Shown: positions 20,133-29,333 of the stretch, one piece after another
Numbering within the stretch: position 1 is the first letter of the stretch
How the letters are laid out: every line of letters begins with the position of its first letter
NCBI RefSeq assembly: GCF_011764445.1
Contig: NZ_BLPG01000001.1
Location: 3,038,001-3,102,000, forward strand
DNA length: 64,000 bases
Direction: 5' to 3'
DNA from: Phytohabitans rumicis
Lineage (GTDB): Bacteria > Actinomycetota > Actinomycetes > Mycobacteriales > Micromonosporaceae
Notes under the pieces: model-generated
What the model was told of the DNA's origin: nothing
Database searches by the model: none
The model's input: the letters and a program-made list of their open reading frames with translations, nothing else
Position numbers and translations under genes: made by a program

Positions 20133-20252
20133 TGCCGGGTCCTCTGCACGAGGGTGAGGGGGACGGCGCGGCCCGCTTGTGGCGACACCGCACCTATGAC
20201 CGGTAACGAGGGCCCGGCCATACGGGTTACGGCTGAGTATCTCGTGAGAGGG

Positions 20253-20531
20253 TCAGCCGCCCGCGACCGAGGGGAGGATCCGCACCTCCCCACCGTCGGG
20301 AACCACCGTGTCCTGCCCGGCCGCCAGCCGGCAGTCGGCACCGTCGACGTACACATTGACGTAGCGGCGGACCTCGCCCTGCTCGTCGCGGATGCGGCGC
20401 TCCAGCCTCGGCCAGCGCGCTCCCACCTCGTCAAGCACCGCCCGCAGGGTGCCCGCCGCGCCCACGTCGACGTGGGCCGCGCCGCCCACCTCGCCGCGCA
20501 GCACCCCCGGCACGAGCACGGTGACGCTCAT
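20253..20531 (-). CDS. MoaD/ThiS-family ubiquitin-like protein ending in Gly-Gly
   Basis: A 92-aa beta-grasp protein: MSVTVLVPGVLRGEVGG, TLRAVLDEVGARWPRLERRI, VRRYVNVYVDGADCR, VPDGGEVRILPSVAGG. It terminates exactly in GG, the feature activated by adenylation and thiocarboxylation in MoaD and ThiS. Its ATG overlaps the stop of the Asp-box propeller gene (ATGA), so the two are translated together. No moa, thi or cys gene is nearby, so the acceptor of any sulfur, or any conjugation target, cannot be read from context. The 120 bp downstream, before the next gene, shows nothing notable. Confidence 0.8.
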   Translation of the reverse strand: MSVTVLVPGVLRGEVGGAAHVDVGAAGTLRAVLDEVGARWPRLERRIRDEQGEVRRYVNVYVDGADCRLAAGQDTVVPDGGEVRILPSVAGG

Positions 20532-21613
20532 ATTTGCACCGCCCGTACACAGAGGACGTCGGGCAGGTGGGCCGCGACCAGGGACCACGACTCGCCCTCG
20601 TCGCGGCTGGCGTACACCTCGCCCGAGCGGGTGCCGAAGTAGACGCCCGCCGGATCGGCGTCGTCGACGGCCATGGCGTCGCGCAGCACGGACGGGTAGT
20701 ACGGCTCCGTGGGCAGGCCCTGCGACAGCGGCTCCCACGTCTTGCCGGCGTCGGCGGACCGGAACACCCGGCAGCGCCGGTCGACCGGGAAGCGCTCACC
20801 ATCGCGGACCAGCGGGAAGTTGTAGATCACGCCGGGCCGGTGCGGGTGGGCCACCACCGGAAACCCGAAGTCGCTCGGCAGCCCGTCCGCGATCGAACTC
20901 CAGCTCGAACCACCGTCGTCGGAGCGGTAGACACCGTGATGATTCTGCGCGTAGTAGCGGTCGGGGTCGGCGGCGTCGCGAGCCACCTTGTGCACGCACT
21001 GCCCGAACTCCGGCCACTCGTCGGGCAGGAAGTACGCCCGGATGCCGGTGTTGCTCGGCGCCCAGCTCTCGCCCGCGTCCGCGGTGCGGTAGACGCCGCC
21101 GGTGGACATCGCGACCAGTACCCGGGCCGGGTCGTCGGGGTGTGGCAGCACCGTGTGGATGGCCTGACCGCCGAAGCCTGCGCCCCAGTGCTCGCGGTGC
21201 GGGTGGTCCCACAGCGCCCGGACGATCTCGTAGCTGACGCCGCCGTCGACCGAGCGGAAGAGCGCGGACGGCTCGCTGCCCGCATAGACCACGTCGGGCT
21301 CGGACGCCGGGCCCGGGGCGAACTGCCAGACCCGGGCCAGCGTGGCGCCGGTGTCGGCCGGGAACGCGACCGGTGCCGCGTCCGGCTCGTGCCAAGATCT
21401 ACCCAGGTCGTCGCTGGTCGCGACGCTGGGGCCGAAGTGCGAGCTGGTGACCCCGGCGAGCAGCCGCGGTGTGGCCCGCCGCCGGTCGATGCCGACCGCG
21501 TAGACGCCGGTCATCGGGAACTGTGGCCCGCCGACCTGCCAGGTGCGCCGGTCGTCGGCACTGGTGGCGACGAAGAGCCCCTTGCCGGTGCCAATCGCAA
21601 GCAAAGTGGTCAT
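20528..21613 (-). CDS. Asp-box (BNR/sialidase-like) beta-propeller protein
   Basis: A 361-aa protein built from repeated Asp-boxes, S-x-D-x-G-x-[ST]-W type: SDDLGRSW, SVDGGVSY, TADAGESW, SDDGGSSW, SADAGKTW and SRDEGESW, spaced as blades of a propeller. No signal peptide, membrane segment or clear sialidase arginine triad was recognised, so a cytoplasmic binding or scaffold role is as likely as glycosidase activity. The ATG at 21613 has GGGAGGTGG five bases upstream. It is coupled to the MoaD-like gene by ATGA. The two form a compact two-gene operon; biochemical role unknown. Confidence 0.75.
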   Translation of the reverse strand: MTTLLAIGTGKGLFVATSADDRRTWQVGGPQFPMTGVYAVGIDRRRATPRLLAGVTSSHFGPSVATSDDLGRSWHEPDAAPVAFPADTGATLARVWQFAPGPASEPDVVYAGSEPSALFRSVDGGVSYEIVRALWDHPHREHWGAGFGGQAIHTVLPHPDDPARVLVAMSTGGVYRTADAGESWAPSNTGIRAYFLPDEWPEFGQCVHKVARDAADPDRYYAQNHHGVYRSDDGGSSWSSIADGLPSDFGFPVVAHPHRPGVIYNFPLVRDGERFPVDRRCRVFRSADAGKTWEPLSQGLPTEPYYPSVLRDAMAVDDADPAGVYFGTRSGEVYASRDEGESWSLVAAHLPDVLCVRAVQI

Positions 21614-21689
21614 TTGCCACCTCCCTTCGAGGACCAGCACAGTATGCGCCGCCCGACCGACAGAAACGCGGCCGTGAAAGGATCGGCCG

Positions 21690-22058
21690 GTGACCAGCCC
21701 GACGACCATCCGCTTCCGGCCGCACGGTGCCGTGGCGATCGCCGCGATCATCGCCCTCCTCGGGGCGATACCGCTGGCCAGCGCCGGGTGGTACTACCTG
21801 CCGGTGCTGCTCATCCCCCTCGCCGTGGTGGTGTGGGCGCTGCGGGCCGGCACCGAGGCCGACCACGACGAGGTACGCGTACGGGCCCTGCTCGGCCAGC
21901 GCCGGATCCCGTGGACGCAGATCAGCGAGCTGGGCGCCGACCCCCGCGGGCGCGCCCTGGCCCGGCTCACCGACGGGCAGGTCGTCCCGCTGACCGCCGT
22001 ACGCGGCAAGGACCTGCCCAGCCTCGCCGAGGTCAGTAGCCCTCAACCACCTGATTGA
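21690..22058 (+). CDS. Small membrane protein with PH-like domain
   Basis: A 122-aa protein with two hydrophobic segments near the N-terminus (AVAIAAIIALLGAIPLA and YLPVLLIPLAVVVWAL), followed by a soluble part (VRVRALLGQRRIPWTQISEL, TDGQVVPLTAVRG) typical of bacterial PH (bPH_6-like) proteins. The GTG start at 21690 has AAAGGA upstream. It is divergent from the propeller gene and overlaps the 3' end of the convergent dehydrogenase by 26 bp. Function unknown. Confidence 0.7.
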   Translation: MTSPTTIRFRPHGAVAIAAIIALLGAIPLASAGWYYLPVLLIPLAVVVWALRAGTEADHDEVRVRALLGQRRIPWTQISELGADPRGRALARLTDGQVVPLTAVRGKDLPSLAEVSSPQPPD

Positions 22059-22959
22059 TCAGCGGCTCGCCGGCCACGAAGCGGCCCAACTGCGCGCCCA
22101 CCAGCCGGTACGCCCGCGGCAGCAGCCCCCGCACGGAGCCGGCCACATGCGGCGTGAGCAGGACGTTCGGCAGCCCCCAGAGGGGGTTGTCGGCCGGCAG
22201 CGGCTCGGGGTCGGTGACGTCCATGGCCACGCCGATCCGCCCGGTGGACGCCTCCGCGACCAGCGCCGCGGTGTCCGCGACCGGCCCGCGCGCGGCGTTG
22301 ACCAGCAGCGCGCCGTCCGGCATCGCCGCCAGGAACGCCGCGTCCACCATGCCGCGCGTCTGATCGGTCAGCGGCACGATCAGCACCACCACGTCGTGGT
22401 GCGGCAGCAGCGCCGGCAGCTCGTCCACGCCGTGCACGCCCTCGGCCGGCCGCGCGGTTCGCGCCACGCTGGTCACCGAGACCTCGAAGGGCGCGAGCCG
22501 CGCGGCCAGGGCCGCGCCGATCGACCCCGCGCCGACGATCAGGACCCGCTTGCCGGCCAGTTCGTCGGTCGGGGCATATTTCGCGTACGACCACTCGTGC
22601 CGCTCCTGCGCCCGCGCGAACCCCGGAAAGTCCCGCAGGTACGACAGGATCGCGGCCATCACCCACTCCGCGGTCGGCGAGTCGTGTACGCCCCGCGCGT
22701 CACACAGCGTGACGCCCTGCGCCAGCCGCCCGACCCAGATGTCGGCGCCGGCCGAGAGGAGCTGGACGACGCGCAGTTCGGGCATCTTCGCCGAGGCGCT
22801 CACCGACTCGGCCGGCGCCAGGAACGGCGGTACCCAGAACCGCACGTCGCCCGGGTCGGACGGCAGCGCGTCGGGGGCCGGCGCCACCTCGATCGTGACG
22901 CCCGCGGGCACCTCGCCCAGGAGCGCCAGGCCCCGCTCGTGTGGGATCCAGACCTTCAC
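22033..22959 (-). CDS. D-isomer-specific 2-hydroxyacid dehydrogenase
   Basis: A 308-aa NAD(P)-dependent oxidoreductase of the PGDH/hydroxyacid family. The Rossmann motif is VLIVGAGSIGAALAARL (about residues 140-155). The catalytic set is visible as Arg in LLVNAARGPVAD, Glu in DVTDPEPLP and His in LLTPHVAGS. The N-terminal substrate domain contains RVVQLLSAGADIW. The ATG is at 22959. Length is normal for the family, and the substrate cannot be assigned: likely alternatives are 2-ketoacid reduction or a glyoxylate/hydroxypyruvate reductase-type role. It stands alone between convergent and same-strand neighbours. Confidence 0.88.
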   Translation of the reverse strand: MKVWIPHERGLALLGEVPAGVTIEVAPAPDALPSDPGDVRFWVPPFLAPAESVSASAKMPELRVVQLLSAGADIWVGRLAQGVTLCDARGVHDSPTAEWVMAAILSYLRDFPGFARAQERHEWSYAKYAPTDELAGKRVLIVGAGSIGAALAARLAPFEVSVTSVARTARPAEGVHGVDELPALLPHHDVVVLIVPLTDQTRGMVDAAFLAAMPDGALLVNAARGPVADTAALVAEASTGRIGVAMDVTDPEPLPADNPLWGLPNVLLTPHVAGSVRGLLPRAYRLVGAQLGRFVAGEPLINQVVEGY

Positions 22960-22981
22960 GAATCCCGAGATTACGCCCTGA

Positions 22982-23790
22982 TCATGACGTCGCGGTGATC
23001 GACGTCGCGGTGGCCGTGCTACCGGAGACGGTCGCCCGCACGCTCACGGTCGAGCCGGTCGCGATCGTGCCGCTCTTCTGCGTATCCGAGCCGATCGTGT
23101 ACGTGCCGGAGTAGCCGTCCGCGCTCTTCACCGTGATCGACGTGTCGCTCACCGCGGTGACCTCGCCGGTCTGGGTACGGACGGTGGTGTAGCCGCCGTT
23201 CCCGTCCGAGACGACGCTCTCCGAATGCAGGGCGCCGCCGCCCATCCCGGGACCACCGCCGCCGCCCGGTCCGCCCTGGCCACCTTGCATCTGGCCACCT
23301 TGCATCTGGCCGCCCTGGGCCTGGCCGCCCTGGGCCTGGCCGCCCTGAGCCTGGCCGCCCTGGGCCTGACCATCCTGGCCCGTCCCGCCGGGCGCCTGAC
23401 CGCCCTGGGCCTGACCACCTTGCGCCTGACCGCCTTGCGCCTGGCCGCCCGGCCCCTGGGCCGCGACCGTCTGCGTGCCGCTGTCGTCCCCGATGACGTT
23501 GCCGGCCACCACGCCGCCGGCGATCGTCACGCCCAGGATGGCGGCGGCGATCACCGCGGTCTTCCCGCCGGAGAGCCGCTTCTTCTCGGGAGCGGGGGAC
23601 GGCGACGCCGGCACGGACACGATCGGCGGCTCGGGCGGCGTCGGGGGCACGGCCGCTCCGGCCGGCATCGCGAAGTCGACCGTGGAAGCGGGGGGCGCGG
23701 TCGGGGCGGAGCCGACGCGGCGGGGCTGACCTGCACCTCGATCGTCGCTGGGGCCCACGGGTCGGATGCGCTGTTGCGCTGGGTACTCAT
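22982..23790 (-). CDS. Single-pass membrane protein with QGGQA repeats and C-terminal beta domain (frameshifted)
   Basis: About 269 aa when repaired. ATG 23790 gives MSTQRNSASDPWAPATIEVQ; near 23690-23730 the frame must gain one base to reach TVDFAMPAGAAVPPTPPEPP, since total length is 3n+2. A GTG four bases upstream reads the second frame directly, but its GGAG is only three bases away and the peptide is unnatural. Next comes a transmembrane helix (KTAVIAAAILGVTIAGGVVAG), then more than ten GGQAQ/GGQM units, a Gly-rich stretch and a C-terminal segment (GEVTAVSDTSITVKSADG) resembling the beta-strand DUF5666 type. It is divergent from the GT39 cluster, whose products carry similar Gly/Asn-rich tails, which suggests a shared envelope function. 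Confidence 0.68.
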
Positions 23791-23954
23791 TCACGGACTC
23801 CCTACCCCCGCGGTCACTCGCCGCGGTCTGGCAAAACTGCGTTCGCGATCTGTGAGCACCCTGTGCCGGGCCTGGCGTGGCCCTATGAGCACCGCACAGG
23901 GAGGGCACAGGGAGGGGACAAGCGGGAAACAGCTTGGCCGTCGAACCTCGGCTC

Positions 23955-26000
23955 ATGACCTCGACACTGTCTGAACCCCTGCGGGCCACTCCGGACCCGC
24001 CACCGCCGCCGCCGGTCCGGCGTACCTCCGTCGGGGCCCGCCTGTTGCGCGGCCGCGGCGACGATCCGGTCTGGGTGCGCCCGGCGCTGCTGGGCCTGCT
24101 CTTCGCCACCGCGCTGCTCTACCTGTGGGGGCTCGGCTCCTCCGGCTGGGCGAACTCGTTCTACGCGGCGGCCGCGCAGGCCGGCTCGGCGAGTTGGAAG
24201 GCATTCTTCTTCGGCTCGTCCGACGCGTCCAACTCCATCACGGTGGACAAGACGCCGGCCTCGCTGTGGGCGATGGCACTGTCGGTACGGATATTCGGGC
24301 TCAGCTCGTGGAGCATTCTGGTGCCGCAGGCGCTCATGGGCGTCGGGGCGGTCGGCCTGCTCTACACGACCGTGCGGCGCTGGTCCGGCCCGGTCGCGGG
24401 ACTGCTGGCCGGCGCGATCCTGGCCACCACGCCGGTGGCGGTGCTGATGTTCCGGTTCAACAACCCGGACGCGCTGCTCGTGCTGCTGCTGGTCGCCGGC
24501 GCGTACGCCACGGTGCGGGCGATCGAGACGGCCAGCACCAAGTGGCTGGTCCTGGTCGGCGTGTTCGTCGGCTTCGGCTTCCTGACCAAGATGCTGCAGG
24601 CGCTGCTGGTGCTGCCGGCGTTCGCCATCGCGTACCTGGTGGCGGCGCCGACCCCGGTGCGCCGCCGGATCGTCCAGCTGCTCTGGGGCGGGCTCGCCAT
24701 GGTCGTCTCCGCCGGCTGGTGGATCGCCATCGTGGAGCTCATCCCGGCCCAGTACCGCCCGTACATCGGCGGCTCGCAGAACAACAGCATCCTGGAGCTC
24801 ACCCTCGGCTACAACGGCCTCGGCCGGCTCAACGGCGACGAGACCGGCAGCGTCGGCGGCGGTGGCAACTGGGGCTCCACCGGCTGGACCCGGCTCTTCA
24901 ACGCCGAGAACGGCGGTCAGATCGCGTGGCTGCTGCCGGCCGCGCTCATCCTGCTCGGCTCGGCGATCTTCGTGCTCCGGCGCGCGCCGCGCACGGACCG
25001 TACCCGGGCGGCCCTGATCATCTGGGGCGGCTGGCTGCTGGTGACCGGCCTGATCTTCAGCTTCATGCAGGGGATCTTCCACGCGTACTACAACGTGGCC
25101 CTCGCTCCCGCGGTGGGCGCGGTGGTGGCCATCGGCGCCGCGGTGCTGTGGCGCCAGCGGGCCAACCCGGCCGCCGCCGCGGTGCTGGCCGGCACGACCG
25201 CGGTCACCGCGGTGTGGTCGTGGATCCTGCTCGGCCGCAGCGCGGACTGGCACCCGTGGCTGCGGGTCGTGGTCCTCGGCGTCGGCCTGGCCGCCGCGGC
25301 CATGCTGCTGCTGGTCGCGATCCTGCCCAAGCGGGCCATCGGCCTGGTCGCGGCCGCGGCGGTCACCGCCGGGCTGCTCGGGCCCATAGGGTACGCGTTG
25401 AACACCGCCAGCACTCCGCACACCGGCTCGATCCCCACCGCCGGCCCGACGGTCGCCGGCGCCCGGGGCGGTCCCGGCGGCGGTGGCGGCCCAGGTGGTG
25501 GCGGCGGCTTCCGGGGCGGCGGCGGCTTCCCGGGCCAGACGCAGAACAACGGCACCACCGCCAACAACGGCACCACCACCCAGAACGGCATGGCCCAGGG
25601 CAACGGCGGGCGTACCGGCGGGACGGCACGCGGCGGCGGCATGGGCGGCCTGCTCAACGCCACCACCCCGAGCGCCGAGTTGGTCGCCGCGCTGAGCGAG
25701 AACGCCAGCTCGTACACCTGGGTGGCGGCGGCCGTGGGCTCGAACAACGCCTCCGGGTACCAGCTGGCGACGCAGTTGCCGGTGATGGCCATCGGCGGCT
25801 TCAACGGCAGTGACCCGTCGCCGACGCTGGCGCAGTTCCAGCAGTACGTCGCCGAAGGAAAGATCCACTACTTCATCGGCGGCACCCTCGGCCAGAGCAA
25901 CGGCGGCAGCTCCGCCTCCCAGGAGATCGCCGCCTGGGTAGCGGACAACTACACCACCACGACGATCGGCAACACAACGGTCTACGACCTCACCCAGTGA
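23955..26000 (+). CDS. YkcB-like GT39 polyprenyl-linked glycosyltransferase
   Basis: A 681-aa polytopic ArnT/PMT-type transferase using a lipid-phosphate sugar as donor at the outer membrane face. Roughly eleven membrane segments start at WVRPALLGLLFATALLYLWG; the first outer loop (NSFYAAAAQAGSASWKAFFF, SDASNSITVDKTPAS) holds the expected acidic catalytic region, and [14 protein letters not shown] is a typical later loop. After residue 480 comes a Gly/Asn-rich linker and a C-terminal domain (PVMAIGGFNGSDPSPTLAQF, NYTTTTIGNTTVYDL) as in B. subtilis YkcB-like proteins. I use ATG 23955; an upstream TTG is weaker. It ends directly against 55-bp hairpin element B and is followed by the matching GT2 gene. 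Confidence 0.88.
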   Translation: MTSTLSEPLRATPDPPPPPPVRRTSVGARLLRGRGDDPVWVRPALLGLLFATALLYLWGLGSSGWANSFYAAAAQAGSASWKAFFFGSSDASNSITVDKTPASLWAMALSVRIFGLSSWSILVPQALMGVGAVGLLYTTVRRWSGPVAGLLAGAILATTPVAVLMFRFNNPDALLVLLLVAGAYATVRAIETASTKWLVLVGVFVGFGFLTKMLQALLVLPAFAIAYLVAAPTPVRRRIVQLLWGGLAMVVSAGWWIAIVELIPAQYRPYIGGSQNNSILELTLGYNGLGRLNGDETGSVGGGGNWGSTGWTRLFNAENGGQIAWLLPAALILLGSAIFVLRRAPRTDRTRAALIIWGGWLLVTGLIFSFMQGIFHAYYNVALAPAVGAVVAIGAAVLWRQRANPAAAAVLAGTTAVTAVWSWILLGRSADWHPWLRVVVLGVGLAAAAMLLLVAILPKRAIGLVAAAAVTAGLLGPIGYALNTASTPHTGSIPTAGPTVAGARGGPGGGGGPGGGGGFRGGGGFPGQTQNNGTTANNGTTTQNGMAQGNGGRTGGTARGGGMGGLLNATTPSAELVAALSENASSYTWVAAAVGSNNASGYQLATQLPVMAIGGFNGSDPSPTLAQFQQYVAEGKIHYFIGGTLGQSNGGSSASQEIAAWVADNYTTTTIGNTTVYDLTQ

Positions 26001-26001
26001 G

Positions 26002-26056
26002 GTTAGGAAGGGCCCCCTGTTATGCAAAAAGCGCTAACAGGGGGCCCTTCCTTGCA
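26002..26056. repeat. 55-bp hairpin element, copy B (terminator-like)
   Basis: GGAAGGGCCCCCTGTTA pairs perfectly over 17 bp with TAACAGGGGGCCCTTCC around TGCAAAAAGCGC. It begins two bases after the TGA of the first GT39 gene. Relative to copy A, both arms changed together at the inner positions (CTCCTA/TAGGAG versus CTGTTA/TAACAG). Confidence 0.75.
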
Positions 26057-26114
26057 CAGTGTGCGCACAGCGGCGGCACACCCGCCGCGGAGAGAAAGCA
26101 AGGAGGGTTTCCCC

Positions 26115-27479
26115 ATGACTACAGCGACCCTGGCCGTGGACACTGCGGCGCTGACCCGCGACACCGCCGTGCTCGACGTCGTGATCCCCGTCTACAACGA
26201 GGAACGGGACCTGGAGCCCTGCGTCCGCCGGCTGCACGCGCACCTGAGCGGCACCTTCCCGTACCCCTTTCGGATCACGATCGCCGACAACGCCAGCACG
26301 GACACCACGCTGGCCGTGGCGGCCGCCCTGAGCCGGGAGCTGCCCGGCGTGGCGGTCGTCCACCTGGAGCAGAAGGGCCGGGGTCGCGCCCTCGCGGCGG
26401 TCTGGACGCACTCTGACGCGCCGGTGCTGGCGTACATGGACGTGGACCTGTCCACCGATCTCAAGGCGCTGCTGCCGTTGGTGGCACCGCTGATCTCGGG
26501 CCACTCCGACCTCGCCATCGGCAGCCGCCTCTCGCCCGGCTCGCGGGTGGTGCGCGGCGCCAAGCGCGAGATCATCTCCCGCGGCTACAACCTGCTGCTG
26601 CGCGGCACGCTGGCGGCGCGGTTCTCCGACGCGCAGTGCGGGTTCAAGGCGATCCGCAAGGACGTGGCCGACCGCCTGCTGCCGCTCGTGCAGGACACCG
26701 GGTGGTTCTTCGACACCGAGCTGCTGGTCCTCGCCGAACGCTCCGGCCTGCGCATCCACGAGGTGCCGGTCGACTGGGTGGACGACCCGGACAGCCGGGT
26801 CGACATCGTCGCCACCGCGATCGCCGACGTCAAGGGCATCTGGCGCCTCGGCCGAGGGCTGGCCACCGGCGCGCTCCCGGTCGCCGACCTGCGCCGCCAG
26901 CTCGGCCGCCAGCCCGCCGCGCCGCCCGCCGGCGTACCCAATGGGCTGGTCCGGCAGCTCGTACGCTTCGCCGGCGTGGGCGTGGCGAGCACGCTGGCGT
27001 ACCTCCTGATCTTTTGGCTCTTGCGCGGCGTGGCCGGCGCGCAGGGCGCGAACCTGCTGGCCCTGCTCATCACCGCGATCGGCAACACGGCGGCCAACCG
27101 CCGGCTCACCTTCGGGGTGACCGGGCGCGGCAGCGCCGCCCGCCACCAGGCCCAAGGGCTCGTGGTCTTCGCCCTCGGCCTGGCGCTGACCAGCGGATCG
27201 CTCGCGACGCTCGCCGCCGCCGCGCCCAACGCCGGGCGCCTGGTCGAGCTCACCGTCCTCGTCGCCGCCAACCTGGGCGCCACGCTGCTGCGCTTCCTGC
27301 TGCTGCGGGTGTGGGTGTTCGGCCGCCGCGCGGCCGAGGACACGGTGAGCTTGCCCGACGGCGCGGCGCTGTTTGACCGGCGGCGCCACGAACCAGGACC
27401 ACCCCCGAACCTTCTCGCCGCCGGTCAGACGGCGCCTTCGGGCGCCGCCGGGCAAGCTCACCAGGCAAGCACCGCGTGA
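26115..27479 (+). CDS. GT2 (YkcC/DPM1-like) polyprenyl-phosphate glycosyltransferase fused to GtrA
   Basis: A 454-aa membrane enzyme. Residues about 20-250 are a GT-A family 2 transferase: LDVVIPVYNEERDLEP, TIADNASTDTTL, YMDVDLSTDL (the DxD metal site), IGSRLSPGSR and DAQCGFKAIRKDV, as in dolichol-phosphate-mannose synthase. Residues about 280-410 form four membrane helices of a GtrA-type flippase (RFAGVGVASTLAYLLIFWLL, GNTAANRRLTFGV). The fusion would make a lipid-phosphate sugar inside and flip it for the neighbouring GT39 enzymes. ATG 26115 lies behind AAGGAGGG. The C-terminal 50 residues are low complexity. The TGA is overlapped by the next GTG start (GTGA). Confidence 0.9.
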   Translation: MTTATLAVDTAALTRDTAVLDVVIPVYNEERDLEPCVRRLHAHLSGTFPYPFRITIADNASTDTTLAVAAALSRELPGVAVVHLEQKGRGRALAAVWTHSDAPVLAYMDVDLSTDLKALLPLVAPLISGHSDLAIGSRLSPGSRVVRGAKREIISRGYNLLLRGTLAARFSDAQCGFKAIRKDVADRLLPLVQDTGWFFDTELLVLAERSGLRIHEVPVDWVDDPDSRVDIVATAIADVKGIWRLGRGLATGALPVADLRRQLGRQPAAPPAGVPNGLVRQLVRFAGVGVASTLAYLLIFWLLRGVAGAQGANLLALLITAIGNTAANRRLTFGVTGRGSAARHQAQGLVVFALGLALTSGSLATLAAAAPNAGRLVELTVLVAANLGATLLRFLLLRVWVFGRRAAEDTVSLPDGAALFDRRRHEPGPPPNLLAAGQTAPSGAAGQAHQASTA

Positions 27480-29292
27480 CCGAGACGCCCGCGCGGCGGT
27501 ATCACCTCGCCGCGCTGATCGTCCTGCTCGCCGGCACCGCCGCCCTTTACCTGTACGGCCTGGGCAGCTCGGGCAACGCGAACAGCTTCTACGCCGCCGC
27601 CGTCCAGGCGGGCACGCAGAGCTGGAAGGCACTCTTCTTCGGCTCCTCGGACGCGGCGAACTTCATCACCGTGGACAAGCCGCCCGCCTCGCTGTGGGTG
27701 ATGGCGCTGTCCGGCCGGATCTTCGGCTTCTCCAGCTGGAGCATGCTCGCCCCGCAGGCGCTGGAGGGCGTGGCCGCGGTGGGCCTGCTCTACGCGACGG
27801 TACGGCGGTGGTCCGGCCCGGTCGCCGGCCTGCTCGCGGGCGCCACGCTGGCGCTGACCCCGGTGGCCGCGCTGATGTTCCGGTTCAACAACCCGGACGC
27901 GCTGCTGACCCTGCTGCTGGTCGCCGGCGCGTACTGCGTGGTCCGGGCCACCGAGCGGGCCAGCGCGCGCTGGCTGATGCTGGCCGGCGTGGCGGTGGGC
28001 TTCGGCTTCCTGACCAAGATGCTGCAGGCGTTCCTGGTGCTGCCCGCGTTCGCGCTGGTCTACCTGATGGCCGCGCCGACCGGGCTGGGCCGGCGCCTGG
28101 CCCACGTGGGCGCCGCGGGCGTCGCGCTGGTCGTCTCGGCCGGCTGGTGGGTGGCGATCGCCGAGCTGTGGCCGGCGAGCAGCCGCCCGTACATCGGCGG
28201 CTCGGAGAACAACTCCGTGCTCGACCTGGTCTTCGGCTACAACGGGCTGGGCCGGATCCTCGGCGGCGCCGGGAACGGCGGCGGGGCGGGCCGGGCGGCG
28301 GCGGGGGTCCGGGCGGCGGCGGCAACTCCGGCTTCGGCGGGGCCACCGGCATCACCCGGCTCTTCAACGACGGCTTCGGCGGCGAGATCTCCTGGCTGCT
28401 GCCCGCCGCGCTGATCGCGATCGTGGCCGGGCTGTGGGCGACCCGGCTCGGGCCGCGCACAGATCGCACGCGGGCCGCCGTCGTGCTCTGGGGCGGCTGG
28501 CTGATCGTCACCGGCCTGGTGTTCAGCTACATGCAGGGCACGGTCCACCCGTACTACTCGGTGGCGCTCGCGCCCGCCATCGCCGGGCTGGTGGCGGTGG
28601 TCGGGCGGGAGCTGTGGCGGCAGCGGGACGACCTGGTCGCGCGCGTCTTCCTCGCCGCGATGGTGGGCGTGACCGGCTTCTGGAGCTTCCGGCTGCTGGC
28701 CCGCACCCCGGCCTGGCATCCCGAACTGCGGTACGCCGTCGCCGCGACCACCGCTGTCGTCGTACTCGGAATGCTGGTGCCGCCGCGGCGCCTGGCCACC
28801 GCGGCGGCCGTGGTGGCACTGGGCGGGGTGCTCACGCTGGTGGGCGGCTCCGGCGGATATGCGCTGGCCACCGCGGCGGTCCCGCATAGCGGGAGCATCC
28901 CGTCGGCGGGGCCCTCCGTTTCGCCACGAGGCGGCTTCGGTGGCGATGCCTCGGCGGATTCCGCCCTCAGCGACCTGCTCAAGGCCACCACCACAACCTG
29001 GGCCGCGGCGACGAGCGGCTCCCAGACGGCGGCGTCGCTGCAGCTCGCCAGCGGGCGGCCGGTGATGGCGATGGGCGGCTTCACCGGCAGCGACCCGGCG
29101 CCGACGCTCGCCCAGTTCCAGCAGTGGGTGCAGGAGGGCAAGATCAGCTACTTCGTGGCCGGCGGGCGCGGCGGTGGTGGCGGCGGCGGTCCGGGCGGCC
29201 GCGGCTCCGGCGGCGAGATCGCGACCTGGGTGCAGGAGAACTACACCGCGACCACGGTGGGCGGGACGACGGTGTACGACTTGCGGGGGTAG
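27476..29292 (+). CDS. Second YkcB-like GT39 glycosyltransferase (frameshifted)
   Basis: About 605 aa, closely similar to the transferase at 23955 and probably its duplicate. The GTG overlaps the GT2 stop. Matching segments include [65 protein letters not shown] and the tail [20 protein letters not shown] and [15 protein letters not shown]. The frame breaks in the Gly-rich loop at 28287-28308; inserting one C restores [20 protein letters not shown] and the rest of the protein. Length is 3n+2. With the GT2-GtrA gene it forms a donor-plus-two-transferases unit for an envelope glycan or glycoprotein. Confidence 0.85.
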
Positions 29293-29333
29293 TTCCGTCG
29301 GTTGTTCACAGCGGGCGCGGCTACCCTGGCCGG

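Noticed and set aside
23290-23460. Regular short repeats resembling a CRISPR or satellite array
   Set aside because: The period is a codon-multiple GGQAQ/GGQM coding repeat inside the membrane protein at 22982; there are no unique spacers.
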